From Undaria pinnatifida (Eukaryota; Sar; Phaeophyceae; Laminariales; Alariaceae): a stretch of DNA of 64,000 bases. The notes below the pieces were generated by a model that had not been told where the DNA came from, searched no databases, and worked only from the letters and a program-made list of their open reading frames with translations. The DNA lies in NCBI GenBank assembly GCA_012845835.1, contig JABAKD010000026.1:3703699-3767698 (forward strand). Direction: 5' to 3'. Numbering within the stretch: the stretch's first letter is position 1; each line of letters opens with the position of its first letter. Shown piece after piece: positions 1-11,975 of this stretch. The translations under genes and the position numbers were made by a program.

Positions 1-900
1 TCTGTGCGCGAAAACTATAAAACACGTTCTTGAGGGGGACAAACTTTGACAGCTGTGGACGGAAATGCATCAGTTTATTAAGTGTGTCCTGTAAGTCGTA
101 TAATCGGTGAGGGGAGGGCGGAGATTTTGAGGGCGTGGGGACCGGGGTTTAAACAAAAGGGAGCGCGGGGGGGAGGGGGGGGGGCGGGCGGGGGCAACTT
201 AATCTGTGCGTGGAAACTATAAATCCTTTAAGGGGACAAATCTGATGGCTGCGGAAGGAAGGCATCAGTTAATCATGTATATCTTGTAAGGCGTACAACC
301 GGTGAGGAGCTGGCGGGGTGTTCGAAAGTGAGGGGGGGGGGGGGTTCCAGCAGATTTAGGTCGCATACATGTAAATCTGTCAACAGTAGGAGTTTGCTAT
401 AATACGCGTGGGGCTAGGCGATGGTGCGGGTGGTGGGGAAGGAGGGGGCGTTGGGCGGGGGGGGGTATGAATTTGAGCTACGGCATGCATGGCTAGAAAG
501 GTGATGAGGTGATATCAACTGTCTGGTAGTGTTTATTACTCTGGCAGATTTCGATTTTAGGTGGGACGGCGGGAGAGAACAAAACGAGGGGGGGGGGGGC
601 GATGAGGGGGGGGGGGGGGGATCAAACCCCTTTAGGTCGCATGAATGTATACCTGCGAGAAACTTTACTATACGTGCTAGGTCTAAGCGATGGTGCGGGT
701 GGTGGGGAAGGATGGGGCGGGGGGGGGCGGATACATGAATTGGAGCTACGGCATGGGTGGTTGGATAGGTATTGAGGTGATATCACCTGCCTGGTAGTGT
801 TTATTTTTCTAGCAGATTGGATTTTAGGTGGGGCGGTGGGGGGGGGGGGGGGTTGTTTTGGCGTGCGTGTCAGGGGGGGGGGGGGGGGGGGACAACGGCC
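1..900 (-). mobile_element. C-rich dispersed element, internal part with tandem modules
   Basis: The 1-115 segment is the reverse complement of the block at 14560-14640 and 42080-42150 (CTGTCAGATTTTGTCCCCCT ... TAGTTTCCGCGCACAG). It repeats in diverged form at 205-310. Two further modules are each duplicated about 270 bases apart: one with GAGCTACGGCATG (468-570, 738-840) and one with GCGATGGTGCGGGTGGTGGG (about 365-455, 625-720). Modules are separated by pure G runs of 10-18 bases. The element runs off the left edge. Confidence 0.7.
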
Positions 901-1141
901 TCTTAGGAATCTCCCGTATATTCCAACAACCAGGCCTGGCTATTTAAATGAATGACCTTTGGTTTGCGTTTTTTCGGGGGTATTTCTCAGCTCCAGAGTG
1001 ACGGGAGCCTGTCCTGTGACCACGGACTTGATTATGCGAGTTAATGTGAGAACAACAACAACATGAATATATATATACAGTATGATGCCACCGTTTCATA
1101 GGGGTTACAGCCGAAAATCGTCGGTGTCAGCAAATGTTATG

Positions 1142-1441
1142 GCCGGTCGCCCCGATGGCGTATCAGGTTATCCTCGAGCCTGGCATAGGTCAGTTTCGTG
1201 AGTTCGAATCCTCCCAAGTGCATACTCGTATAAATTCGCGGGGACTTTTTCTTGTGCACAAATTGACTTACAGAAAGCGCGAGGGCGTGAGTTAGCAACA
1301 CTCGATAACAAATCGACGAGCAGGGGAATCGCTTAACCCTATGCGCGATAAAAATTAAAGGCAAAAACCGGGGGGGGGAGAAGGGGCGACACCTGTGCCC
1401 TCGGCTTGTTGAGAAGCTGGAAAGTATATGTGTGTGAAAAA
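1142..1441 (+). mobile_element. tRNA-derived SINE, copy 1
   Basis: This is a 300-base element also present at 29182, 38762 and, inverted, at 60952. Its head is tRNA-like with an RNA polymerase III A box (TGGCGTATCAGG) and a B box (GAGTTCGAATCC) about 45 bases apart. The body is unrelated to tRNA and ends at a conserved GAGAAGCTGGAAAGTA followed by a TGTGTG-rich tail. The four copies differ by scattered substitutions and small indels. Apparent open frames inside it are by-products of the repeat. Confidence 0.85.
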
Positions 1442-2362
1442 GAAAAAACCGTATGACCTTGGATGGCGTCGGTTTTTATATCACAATTATATCACAATTA
1501 TCGCACAATTATCTCACAATAATAGGCATTTTGTGATGGCGTTTGTCTTCGTGTTGTTGGGATGGCGTTTCGTATTCGGGATAAGCAGTCCTACTGGTAG
1601 GAGATGAGACTCCTACTGGTAGGAGATGAGAAGGGCATGACCCCTAACCCTTCCTTTCTTTCGCTTGGTTTCCATTATCACCTGTGCGCCTAAGTTTTTT
1701 TTTCCACTTGCAATTCTTTGCGCGTTTTCCTTGGCTGCAGAGCTTATCTGTTCAGACATGTGGGAGTGGGTTTTGATGGGGTTTTGAGGAGACCCATCTT
1801 CGAATCATGTTCTAGTTCGTGGAACTAGGGTTTCCCGCAATTTGACATAATTCTGCATCATGTATATGCGACTTATCAGAGTGCGGGCTAGTGTTACGGT
1901 ACGGCCTTGGAAGGCCGGTAATTACCTCAAAATAGATAATTCGTCCGTTTTCGTTTTTGTTGGGATAGCGTTTCGTGTTTGGGATAAATATGGGATTGGG
2001 AAGAAGAGCATTACCCCTTCCTGTTTAGATGTCATCGCGACTCGTTGGATTGATAAAATTCTTTTGTCGAAGTAACCTCTTCTCCAAAGAGCATCGCGGA
2101 TGTGTGGAGCACCGAGGACATGCTTCATTGGCAGACCTGCTAGGGGATACTCCGCGCCTTACCCGGGCACCTCACACATTTAGAGCAATCATCCGTAGTT
2201 GCTTTAGGGCCTCGAAATTGCGATCGCGTACACAAAAAAACGAGTCACGCTCCACACTGGGATACAAAATCTCGGGAACCCCCTATTTTTTTATTGCCGG
2301 GTGTAACAAAAGATGAAGTGCACACCATTTCACTCAATTTCTATCTTGGAGGTCGGCCCAAA

Positions 2363-2449
2363 ACCAACCCTAACCCTAACCCTAACCCTAACCCTAACCC
2401 CAAGCCCAAGCCTAACCCCAACCCTAACCTCAGCCCTAACCCTAACCCT
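2363..2449 (+). repeat. Telomere-like block (CCCTAA)n
   Basis: Six perfect CCCTAA-type units are followed by variants (CCCCAAGC, CCTAACCT). It is interstitial, since normal sequence continues on both sides. Confidence 0.85.
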
Positions 2450-3110
2450 TGGGGGGCTCAAGGTCGCCAAGGGCGGTCCCGTGGCTCCGCTGCGTGTTTC
2501 GTACGCGTTTTTCCAAAAGTATTCGGCCGGCGGGAAGGCCGGCCTCAACCAATCAGACAAAGGGTGTTACACTATTTTTTTCTGGCACCGATAATGCCAA
2601 TCGATAGGTGCTGTCAAACGATCAAATTATTCACCCCGATGGCGGCCACAAGCTATCATGGGCCACCCCTCCTCTTGGCTTTACACCGCAAGGCCCCTCG
2701 CCGATTCCAACCACCGAGCCTCCACTAGTGTTCCGTACACGAGCACATCTTCCTACGTGGTGCTCCCTTTCCCCTACTCTCGCCCCATCCGTATCCGTGT
2801 CACCCCCCGCGCCCCCGATCCCCCGCCCCGCCCCTGCTGAACAGTTACACCATCAAACGCCTACCAGGTATCTCTTTCTTGCTTGTATTCCCAGAGTACA
2901 TCACCACGCTTTCACCTGATCTAGTATCGCCGAGGGCCGGGTCTGCATAATACTTGTTCCTCCTGCCTGAGCAAACCTGGTAACCCTTCAACGATGGGAT
3001 ATCACGCACGATAACGGACAAAGCCAGCGGTCGCTCGCTGCGTGGGCCTGGATGTGACTGTTAACAAGCTTAATCGCCGAACACATCGAGGGTCGTTCGC
3101 TCGTCGACAC

Positions 3111-3217
3111 CCCCCTACCCTACCTTACCCTAACCTTAACCCCCTAACCCTAACCCCAACCCTAACCCTAACCCTAACCCTAACCCCCTAACCCTAGCCC
3201 CCTAGCCCTAACCCTAA
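3111..3217 (+). repeat. Telomere-like block (CCCTAA)n, second
   Basis: A run of CCCTAA, CCTTAAC and CCCCTAA variants is in the same orientation as 2363-2449, about 660 bases away. A short third block lies at 16033-16055. Confidence 0.85.
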
Positions 3218-3491
3218 GGAGAGGGGTGCACTGGTATTCTTAGGGTGATGTGGGGTCACCCGTCCCTCCCCGATCAGGTCGTTGATCGTAATTAGTTTGA
3301 CTTTTTTTTGTGCGAGTGCTAGTAATGTTAGCCCAACTAAAACTGTTGGTGACGGTGGTGACGTTGGTGCCGACAAACTACTTGGGTTTAGTGTGGCATG
3401 ATTCTTGCGGTGTGCTAGCAAGCGGGTTAGATAGCGCTGTTTCACCGCCGAACCGAACCGGGCAGGTTTGTTTGCCGACGGATGTGGCGGA

Positions 3492-3603
3492 AAGTGACTT
3501 CAGGAGTGACTTCAGGAGTGACTTCAGGAGTGACTTCAGGAGTGACTTAAAGTGACTTCAGGAGTGACTTCAAGTGACTTCAGGAGTGACTTCAGGAGTG
3601 ACG
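3492..3603 (+). repeat. 12-bp minisatellite GACTTCAGGAGT
   Basis: Nine or so units, two shortened. As the unit is 12 bases it yields an artificial DFRS peptide repeat. Confidence 0.9.
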
Positions 3604-4008
3604 GCGGGTCGCCAACGTACTGCAGAGGGTGCCCGATCTTAAGAAACACGAAGAAGTTGAGGCTCGTATTAATTAATAAATGTGACCCAGGGACAGCGGC
3701 CACTTGTTTTACCCTGTGCTCAATGATCGTGATAAAACATAAAGTTGAACCTTGACGACTCGAACGTTCTTGCTAGCGGGCATGTTCTGTACGATCCTCA
3801 TGTCGTGACCACTCACTTCGAACTTGGCATCGTTGGTGAACATCGCGATGTCACCGCGTCCCGCTCACATCGTCGTGTTGCGCCCGTCATGATCGCCCCA
3901 AGTCGCCCCCCCCCCTTTTTTAGGACAGGCGGCTCAACATGATGCGCTGAAACTTACAACTATCGTTTTCCGGCTTGTTCGCAAAGAAAACCGTCCCGTT
4001 CCCGTTCC

Positions 4009-4058
4009 CGTACCGTACCGTACCGTACCGTACCGTACCGTACCGTACCGTACCGTAA
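4009..4058 (+). repeat. Pentanucleotide repeat (CCGTA)n
   Basis: About ten perfect units. A short similar run is at 40925-40945. Confidence 0.9.
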
Positions 4059-4574
4059 CTGGCACAAGCTACGATAGAAGTAGCACTTTTCGTCTTAATA
4101 AGTTTCTGAATCACGGGGCTCCTTAATCCAAAAATCGTCGGCAAACAGCCCATTTTGTGTGCATGATGCGTACACTTACACCTAGAGTCTTTCTACGGTG
4201 CCCCCCCCCCCACACACACTCACAACTTTTCTTCAACGAAATCGCCGGTTTTGATACCAGCTCCCCCCACCGGTGCCCCTTGCTACCCACCCCGACGTCA
4301 CCGTTCGATAGACCTTTGTGCTGCAAACATACAGAAAATGTTTGAGGATGCTTTTTTCATAGCACCCTTCCTCGTGTCTAGCAGCCATCAACCATGATTC
4401 ATTGAAACGTTCATTGAAACGTTCGTTCGTTAAAGAAAATCGCCGATTTGGGAGGAGGCTGTCATAGAATCAGTCAAGGGGAGAAACACTCAGAGATATA
4501 CGGGGGGTTGAGGGAAGATATTGGAATGAAAACTATTTTGCACGGCCCAATTGACTATTTTGCACGGCCCAATT

Positions 4575-5060
4575 GACTACGTGAAACAGTGAAAAAGCTG
4601 AAACTGCGATTTCGTGTAGGGAACCCGGACCTACCTGAAAGAAGAAAGATATACTTCGTATGCCACTAGTCGGGATGAGGAGAACATGGATGCACATATG
4701 TGCCCGTGTGGCGCAGCAATAGAGTAGGACTCACATGTGAAATGTACAAGGAGGAACGGGATGCGTTAGAGAAGGAGATGAGGAAATTAGACGAATGAAT
4801 GTGACATGGAAGAGTTTGGTAGACTTGAGAGTAGCGAGAAAACGATCGCTATCCTAGGAGATAGATGGTGGCCACAAAAGGCGAAACAGGACGGGGGTAG
4901 GCTAAGGAATCGGTAGTTTCTACATAGTATATGGAAGAAACGTACTGAGCGCCCAAATGTTGGAGGTGTCTCTATTAGGAGTAGGAACGATGCTCCGTCT
5001 AAAAGGGGATGTGTGTTCAATGGTCAGATGACTAAGGCAAACGACGAATGAGTACCCCCT
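4575..5060 (+). mobile_element. LINE (non-LTR retrotransposon) 3' end, broken
   Basis: Conceptual translation across frameshifts shows the C-terminal part of a LINE reverse-transcriptase polyprotein: a CPCG zinc-finger start near 4701, then EMYKEERDALEKEMRKLDE, MEEFGRLESSEKTIAILGDR, a WWPQ motif, and VGGVSIRSRN. At least three frameshifts or stops break the frame, so it is dead. The homologous segment is found inverted at 13300-12905. It ends in a short C-rich tail (ACCCCCTCCC), like other tails in this window. Confidence 0.75.
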
Positions 5061-5699
5061 CCCTTATCTACATTCAGAGTACAGAACGGTAAAGTAGTCA
5101 GTTGCTCGAAAGGGAAGAGGGCAGTACTTGTAGAGCATCATCGCAAGCTAGGAACGCCCACAGCCAACGAAACGTTCGACGCTGTTGTTGTTGCTGCTGC
5201 TACTGTCGTGCTTCTACTTGTACGTCGACGCAGAATTCGATGAGGAAATCAGCTATATACCTAGGCCATACCTTGCACTTTTATTTTTCTCCATATCACT
5301 TTTGGTATTACAGGGATGATGTGTTATCCTTCTGAAGTGAGGAACTTAAAATAAAACAATGGTGAAGCGCCTCTTTCGTTGCACGCGTTCCATGACATGT
5401 CGAACACGTTTAACATGTCGAACATGTCTAACATGTGTAAGGCCTTATTTTGTGTCGGTATTCATTCGCAGATGCTTGACTCTGTCGAGCCGACGTACTC
5501 GTGGGTGATTTTTTGGTTGTTGTTGTCTTTGGCCATTTGGTCAAACATTCGGCATGCGAGGACGAACTCGTCATAAAATACCAAAATGATGATCCCGTGC
5601 GTGGTCCAGCTGTCAGTTCAACCCCCATCAGCGTTCGGTGTTCAATAAAATATTCAGAATCGCACGCTGTGACCATTTAGTCGCACATTCCTACCAACA

Positions 5700-5990
5700 T
5701 TATGAAAATAAAAATACACTCACTCCAGCAGTGACATCGAATATTTCGTCGAAAGTCGTTTCTGCAAGCTGTGTGTGTTACTCCGATTTTACGGGTTGTG
5801 TGTCCTCATTAAGGATATAGGAAGTAGGTCGGCGGCTTCACTTGTAACTAGCCTGTACCAAGGTCAACAAGATGATGGTAATCAATCTGTGCACGGAAAG
5901 TATAAAAAAAAGTGTTGGAGGGGGACAAAACCTGTCGGCTGTGCAATGCATCACTTCGTCATGTATATATATCCTGTACGTCGTATGACC
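5700..5990 (-). mobile_element. C-rich dispersed element, terminal block
   Basis: Plus-strand AAAATACACTCACTCCAGCA ... GTGTCCTCATTAAGGATATA ... GGACAAAACCTGTCGGCTGT is the reverse complement of the terminal block at 42080-42325, with moderate divergence. The internal modules of the same family follow at 6600-7000 after LINE tails and a GTCACCATT microsatellite, so the element has probably been interrupted. Confidence 0.7.
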
Positions 5991-6039
5991 AGTGGGGGGA
6001 GAGCTGGACTTTTAGGGATAGGCTTAGGGGAGGGGGGGG

Positions 6040-6120
6040 GGGTATTCGTTTTTTGTTGCTTGCATTAGTCATCCAACCATTGACCACGCATCCCTGTCGA
6101 GACGGAGCAAAACGAATGGC
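6040..6120 (-). mobile_element. LINE 3' tail fragment
   Basis: On the minus strand this carries only the last 60 or so bases of the LINE (CTCCGTCTCGACAGGGATGC, GGTCAATGGT, GCAAGCAAC) followed by a poly-C tract. It is a severely 5'-truncated insertion, typical of target-primed reverse transcription. Confidence 0.65.
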
Positions 6121-6139
6121 GCGGCGGGGGGGGGGGTAC

Positions 6140-6460
6140 TCAGTTTGTGCATGACCGTAGTCGTATGGCCATAGACCCTCGCATCCCTACTATGCCTGAA
6201 CGGAGCACGTCGGTTTCTCATCATTGTCACCATTGTCACCATTGTCACCATTAATTGTCACCACTAATTGTCACCATTGATTGTCACCATTGTCACCATC
6301 GTCACCATCGTCACTATTGTCACCATTGTCACTATTGTCACCAACCAGGCAGACATTGCTTGCACCAAACGCGAAGCACCGTGAGGTGTTCGACGAGTCG
6401 CATGAAGGGCCAAAAGAGGGCTGAACTGCATCCTTCCAAGAACGGCTTGTAAGACGGACT
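6140..6460 (+). repeat. Dispersed repeat with internal GTCACCATT microsatellite
   Basis: The outer parts match 52880-53060. The centre (6218-6350) is about 14 copies of TTGTCACCA/TCGTCACCA units. Confidence 0.7.
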
Positions 6461-6514
6461 TCGGCACCTTGTGCCTACTTTGCGGAGGGGGGGGGGGGGG
6501 CATCTTAAGGGGGG

Positions 6515-6597
6515 CATGTTATGGGGGGGGTGTACTCATTTGTTGCTTGCCTTAATCACTTGACCATTGACCACGCATCCCTTTCGAGACGGAGGGC
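6515..6597 (-). mobile_element. LINE 3' tail fragment
   Basis: This has the same terminal segment as 6040-6120: on the minus strand TCCGTCTCGAAAGGGATGCG, then GGTCAATGGTCAAGTGATTA, GGCAAGCAACAAATGAGTAC and a C run. The two tails lie 470 bases apart in the same orientation. Confidence 0.65.
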
Positions 6598-6599
6598 GG

Positions 6600-6970
6600 C
6601 GGCGGCGGCGGGGGGGGGGGGTTCCAACATTTCAGGCCGTATAAATGCATGCTGGTATGCTGGTAGGAGCTTGCTGTACGCGTGATGCTGGGCGATGGTG
6701 GGGGTGGCGGGGAAGGAGAGGGCGGGGGGCGAAAGGTCAAGTTGAATTTGAAGGCGATATAAATAAATTGGAGCTATTATATTGCATGGATGGCTCGAAC
6801 GTTAAAGTGGTAATATCACCTCACGGGTAGTGTCAATTATTCTGGCGAATATCGATTTTAGGTGGGGCGGCAGGGGAGCGGGGAGGGTGTTGGAGTGTGT
6901 AGGGGGTGATTTTCTGTGGGGCGGCGGGGGAGGGGGAGGGGGGGGGGGGAGGAACGGAGGTGGATGCGAG
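6600..6970 (-). mobile_element. C-rich dispersed element, internal modules
   Basis: The modules GCGATGGTGGGGGTGGCGGG, TTGGAGCTATTATATTGCAT and ATATCGATTTTAGGTGGGGC match those at 365-840 and, inverted, 61760-62080. G runs of 9-14 bases separate them. Confidence 0.7.
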
Positions 6971-7101
6971 CATATTCTACCTGATTGCTAAACGCAGATG
7001 CCCAAAGTATTTTAAGGGTAAAACTATGAGGTGGACGGGAGGAAAATTGTGTTTCCGTGAGCTGTTAATGCTACGCTACTTTTATATAGTCTATACCAGC
7101 T

Positions 7102-7371
7102 GTGTGCAGTACAGTAGACCACCAAGGGAAGATAAGGGACTGTGACTCCGTCCGCGCATACCACCAGGGTCGACAGATCCGTGTGACTCGAGTTACAAAT
7201 ATGGTCAAGGGTCCGGAGGGGTATGAATCGCGCGTGTTGGTACAAAACAGTAGACCAGAGATGCTGTTGACCATCACCGCCGTGCCCGACGCAAATAATC
7301 CCTGGCCGCTAAGCAAAGTGTGCCTTGTTTTTGTGGCCTTAGAACCCTTTCCGAGTATAGGGTTGCAATAG
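7102..7371 (+). CDS. Unassigned open frame, 89 codons
   Basis: This frame contains a protein-like stretch (MVKGPEGYESRVLVQNSRPE, then MLLTITAVPDANNPWP). A 115-codon frame is open on the opposite strand over the same bases, so strand and reality are both uncertain. It sits just outside a C-rich element and has no recognised domain. Confidence 0.15.
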   Translation: MCSTVDHQGKIRDCDSVRAYHQGRQIRVTRVTNMVKGPEGYESRVLVQNSRPEMLLTITAVPDANNPWPLSKVCLVFVALEPFPSIGLQ

Positions 7372-9169
7372 CTTGCCTTGACCCGCTTTCTGCTTATCTC
7401 GATTATCTTGGTGCCCATGCCTTAGCGCCCGTGAAGACGCATCGTGGACCAGTTCAACCGTGACCGTGAAGCCGATGCGGAGGATTGATCCCCTTGCCCC
7501 GATAAGAACACCTTCCTTCACAGTCACAGTCACACGTTATTCATCATCTTCTCATAGGCATGGACACGCAACCCTCATCCGCGTTGGGGCTGTTCTTTTT
7601 TTTTTTTTCTGTATTGCATGTAAGCAGATACAAGTCCATCCAAGCAGCGGCAGTAAGTCAATCGTAGGTGTCCGCACCTGTTTAGTGTGGGCCCAAAAGC
7701 GTTCGATGGCACCTTGGTCAGTGGAACGTTACAAATACTGACTGCGATAGGAGCTCACGGTTAGAAAAAAAAAACCCACATGGTCGACAAACCGCCTTTG
7801 GAGCGGCAATGATATCGCAAAAAAACGATATTTATCTGGTTATCCCTAACTAAGCAGCGTTTGGAACATTGAAAAAAGCCAGGAGGAAATGTTACGCTGG
7901 CGCATGTATGCATGTATGTATGTATGTACACTATATACCAACCAGGTGGTGGGTGGGCTCTGCGCAGTCGGCACAAACATGCCTGGTTCCTCTTGTGTCT
8001 TGAGTTAAGAGTGTTCACGTTTCCCATCTTTTATCAGTTTAGACAAATATGGGGAAGGTGAACACTCTTACCTCGAGACAAGAGCATGGCATCATGTGTG
8101 AGATGACAGAGCATGGATGAGATAGACGCAGGTCACTATTAACATATAGGGTTTATTGTTACGTATAGAAAAAAAGTTGACACGCTCAAAAGACGGAGAG
8201 CATCAACCAGAGATTAACGTCAGGTTTTGCTGTTCATATACAAAAGGTCAACTCTCTCGTTCAAGACATCATCCATCAACAGTCAAAGGACGCAGGTCAG
8301 GTTTCGCAGTTGACACACAAAAAAGTGAACACACTCACTCAGAGCATCAGCCAGAGATGCACGCCAAGGTTTGCTGTTTTTGTGTTCACACACGACGTTT
8401 TTTTTTGGGGGGTCGTATCGTTGTGGTGTCTCCAACTAAGCTACCCAGTAGCTATTATTTATTCTACAACATGGTTTAAATGGAATTCGACAACTACGTG
8501 TCCACCGCACGGTGCGCGGAAAGGCCGAGTCTCACCACCAAACGTAACCATATTGCTGGCACCTATATATAGCAGCTTTCGCAGGACGAGCGAGGGGCTA
8601 GATGCCTGCACCGCAGCCTATTTGCCTACCAGGTATGCGCCGCCATCCGTGAGCCATGGACCCATTAGTACAACTATTTTCAAAAGGAAAATAAAAACCT
8701 CCACGGACAAGCGGAACACAAATAAGACTGAAAAAGCGCCGCATCTGATCAGACGCGCACACGCCAAGCTAACTTTTTTTTTCCGCAACAAAAAAAAGCC
8801 GATCGAACACACGTGAACGACACAAAACACACCCAATCGAACCAAACCAAACCAAACCAAACCAAACCGAACCGAACCAAACAAAAAAAACATACCAGAT
8901 ACCAGGTACCAGATCAGCAAAACTCAAGCATAAAAAATACCAAAACTCTGTATACAAAACCAAGCGCGCAGATATAGAACAAAACAACCGAAACACGCCT
9001 AGACTGACCAACCGACCTTCCCCATTCCCACTACGCCTGGCGATATGGAAGCGAGGTGCCGCTTGAGCCCCTTTCCTCTCCTCTACCGTATACTGGTACC
9101 ATTTAAAAATCCATGCATTCCATGCATGCTCTGACGCGCGAGGCGAGAAAGAAAGAGAGAGAGAAAACA

Positions 9170-9480
9170 ACATGTACGTGTCCGCCTCCCGCCCTGAACA
9201 GAGGGCAAATCTAGGTGTCCGCCCCCAGTCAAGAACGAGAGCAACATCTACATCGGTGTGTCCACTCTTCGAGAGAAAAGAGCAACATCGACATGTCCGC
9301 TCCCTCCCCAAAGAGCAAAAAACCTCGGCATGCCCGCCCCCTCTCCAAAGAGAGAGAGAACAACATCCACGTGCCCGCCCCCCGCGCAGAGAGAGAGCAA
9401 CATCCAAGTGTCCACCCCCCCTCTAGAGGGCGAGCAACATCGGCGTATTCGTGCCCTCTCTCCCTCCCGTCTCGTACTCG
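9170..9480 (-). repeat. Minisatellite in the CYRI 3' UTR, about 45-50 bp units
   Basis: Six or seven units carry GAGCAACATC and GTGTCCGCCCCC-like phrases on the plus strand. They lie directly after the CYRI stop (9486), so they are in or just beyond the 3' UTR. All three plus frames stay open because units lack stops, not because of coding. Confidence 0.7.
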
Positions 9481-9485
9481 GTTGT

Positions 9486-9623
9486 TCAGCTAGCGAGCGC
9501 GTTCCGGATATTTTTCGGGGTGGTGTCGGAGTTGTAGTGCATCGTGGAATACCGGAGAGTTGCCCGGAGCTGTTCCCCAGTGGCCCCTCCGTGCTTGTTC
9601 AGCACTTTTATACACTTCGACAC
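9486..9623 (-). CDS. CYRI: CYRI exon G (C-terminal, with stop)
   Basis: This phase-0 exon encodes 45 residues and a TGA stop at 9488-9486. It starts VSKCIKVLNKHGG, continues with LRATLRYSTMHYNSDTTPKN and ends NALAS, against animal KGCIKVLKDQ ... [20 protein letters not shown]. The acceptor is TGCCCTAG. The stop falls where the animal proteins end, so the C-terminus looks complete. Confidence 0.94.
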   Translation of the reverse strand: MSKCIKVLNKHGGATGEQLRATLRYSTMHYNSDTTPKNIRNALAS

Positions 9624-10782
9624 CTAGGGCAGAACAGAGGCACAGGGCAAACGATAGTTGACGCATCACATACTCCGAAGTATCAATATAGCGCATAATC
9701 AATGAGTAGCAATAATGCAATTACAGGGGTCAGCGTCATGCCAGTCGACACTTGTACAACAGAGCCAAAGGAGTGTGACACAGGCGTGTTTCTTTTTGTA
9801 CAGTACGAGGTACCAATACGAGGTACCAATAGGAGGTAGGTATAACTGAAATAGAGGAGGGCGCCACGGGCGGATAAAACACCCCTCGTCACAACCAGGT
9901 GCACTAGGGAGGGCGACACGGGCGGATAAATCACCCTTCGCAAAAACAGCGCATCGCACCGCCCCCTGCAGCAACCTCGAGCAATAATCCAATCCCTACA
10001 GATGGCGGCTAGGGTAAGGCGCCGCGGTGAATTCCGAACCGAACCAAATGGTACCTCGAAAGACCATGGACGGATATTTTTCCTCCAGCACTCAAATCAT
10101 TCGCAGGAATGTATCAACAAATTCGAGCTAAGACGGGTATATCAAGCGGGACATTGGTGAGTCTCAAGAGAGATGTATCAAACCTGTGAAATACTACCAT
10201 CACTAGCGTTTGTCGTGAATACCAGGTCCCTTGAACCAACACGCCTATTGTTATGTAGGAAACCCAAGAAACGCTTCAGTGCTTATCGCTCATCACCGTA
10301 TACGAGCTGTCCAATACCCCATTATAAAGTGTCTTACAATATCACCCTAATCCTAATCCTAGCCCTACTGGACCCGCCCCACCTATAACACATATAATAC
10401 TCGAAACGTGCTTGCGATTTCCAAGCTCTGTTGGATTCGAAAAAGTGCAAAAACATAGTACTGAAAGCGACGAACGCCATAAACCGAACGCCAACCGACA
10501 ACTCACGAAAAAACTATTACTGTCCGTTAGAAAGAAATGAAGTTATTAATAGTACGAAGGAGAGCGTCTTTCTTAACCAATTACTTATTTTTGCTCATTT
10601 TTTGTGGGTTGGGTTGGCCTTGGCTCGTGACGTCCGACGGGTTCAACACTATTAAATTACTGTTATTACTACAATCGTAGTCTTAACACATTTTCCTACT
10701 CAACTCCCACCCTACCAAAATTCGTACCAGGTACATACTAATAACAGATCGCAAACACCCTGTTGCGGGACAATTGTTGTGA

Positions 10783-11190
10783 AACACCTCTGTGTCGGTG
10801 ATGCGGTCGTATGATATAGGGCCGCCGCACCTTCTAAAGTACCTTCAAAAGTACCTAATAAATTACCTTCTGAAGTGCCTTGTGAAATAACCTTACAAAA
10901 AGATGTACCCTACAAAGTACCCGAATCTTAATCCTGATCCAGCCATCCCAATGCGATATCTTGACACACCCCTGTGTGAATGATGCCGAACTACAGGACC
11001 GTACTGCATTCTAAAGCATTATAAACCAGAGTACTTTCTAAAGCACCTTATAAAAATCCCTCAAGAGGACTCACTCTAATGTGTCATCTCTTGACATCTC
11101 TTGACATCGCTTGATATCGCTTGACACGTCTTGACACGTCTTGACACACCCCAGTGTCAGTGATGCCGATCTACAGGACCACCGCACCTT
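10783..11190 (-). pseudogene. Three decayed copies of CYRI exon F (3' half and donor)
   Basis: Plus-strand phrases ACCTCTGTGTCGGTGATGCG (10785), ACCCCTGTGTGAATGATGCC (10968) and ACCCCAGTGTCAGTGATGCC (11147) each match the real exon at 11295-11315 (ACCCCTGTGTCGGTAATGCG). Flanks around the donor are included (GGACTCACTCTAATGTGTCA at 11068 against GGACTCACCCCAATGTGTGA at 11263). The period is 157-180 bases. All copies carry stops or frameshifts. Confidence 0.8.
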
Positions 11191-11270
11191 ACCAGGTACC
11201 AGGTATAAAGTAGAGTACCTTCTAGAGTACCTTCCAGAGTACCTTCTAGAGTATACCTTAATGGACTCAC

Positions 11271-11376
11271 CCCAATGTGTGATCTCTTGACAAACACCCC
11301 TGTGTCGGTAATGCGATCGTAAAGGACCGCCGCACTCGTCATAGCCATCAGCAATTTTCGACTTGTCGCGTCGTTG
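11271..11376 (-). CDS. CYRI: CYRI exon F
   Basis: After one base that completes the split codon, this exon encodes 35 residues: NDATSRKLLMAMTSAAVLYD then RITDTGVFVKRSHIG. It matches animal [28 protein letters not shown]. The acceptor is GTAAACAG and the donor GGG|GTGAGT. Three decayed copies of its 3' half with the donor region lie at 10783-11190. Confidence 0.92.
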
Positions 11377-11402
11377 CTGTTTACACGCAGGACAGTTCGG
11401 GC

Positions 11403-11456
11403 GGCGGTGGGGGTGGGGGTGGGGGTGGGGGTGGGGGTGGGGGTGGGGGTGGGGTG
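11403..11456 (+). repeat. Hexanucleotide repeat (GGTGGG)n in a CYRI intron
   Basis: Eight units, G-rich on the plus strand and C-rich on the CYRI coding strand, only about 27 bases upstream of the exon F acceptor. Confidence 0.9.
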
Positions 11457-11975
11457 GGATGGGTGTGTGGGGAAGGCGGTGGTAGCAAGGGGCAGTCCTC
11501 GTTTCAACCCGTTTTTGTAATCAATCAACATGAATCCTCGTTTGTTCCAACTAGTTTGTCTCGAAAACGGGGGGGCCGTAGTAATAAACCACAGTGATAA
11601 ACTACACTAGTAAAGTGCAGTAGTAAAGTACAGCAGTAAAGTACAGTAGTAAAGTGCAGTAGCAGAGCGCAGCACCAAAGGAAAAGGAAGCAGGGGCATC
11701 TTGCTGGCCATCTTGCTGGCAAACAACCCCGCTATAGTACGCGGCGGGCGGCACAGCTGCATAAAAAAAAATTCGGCAAACTTGCCTCACCAAGAGCGTC
11801 GCCTGGAAAAGGCATAGCAAATGGGTGCAAAGCCGATCGAGGCCATAGTCTGTACCAACTGCAGTACCTCGTAAACAAAAAAACAATGCGGGTACAGTAT
11901 GCACACCATATTTTCATACAACGCGCAGCAAGTACAGCAAGCGCAGAAAGGTGTAGAGATGCCGACGGGGACAAG

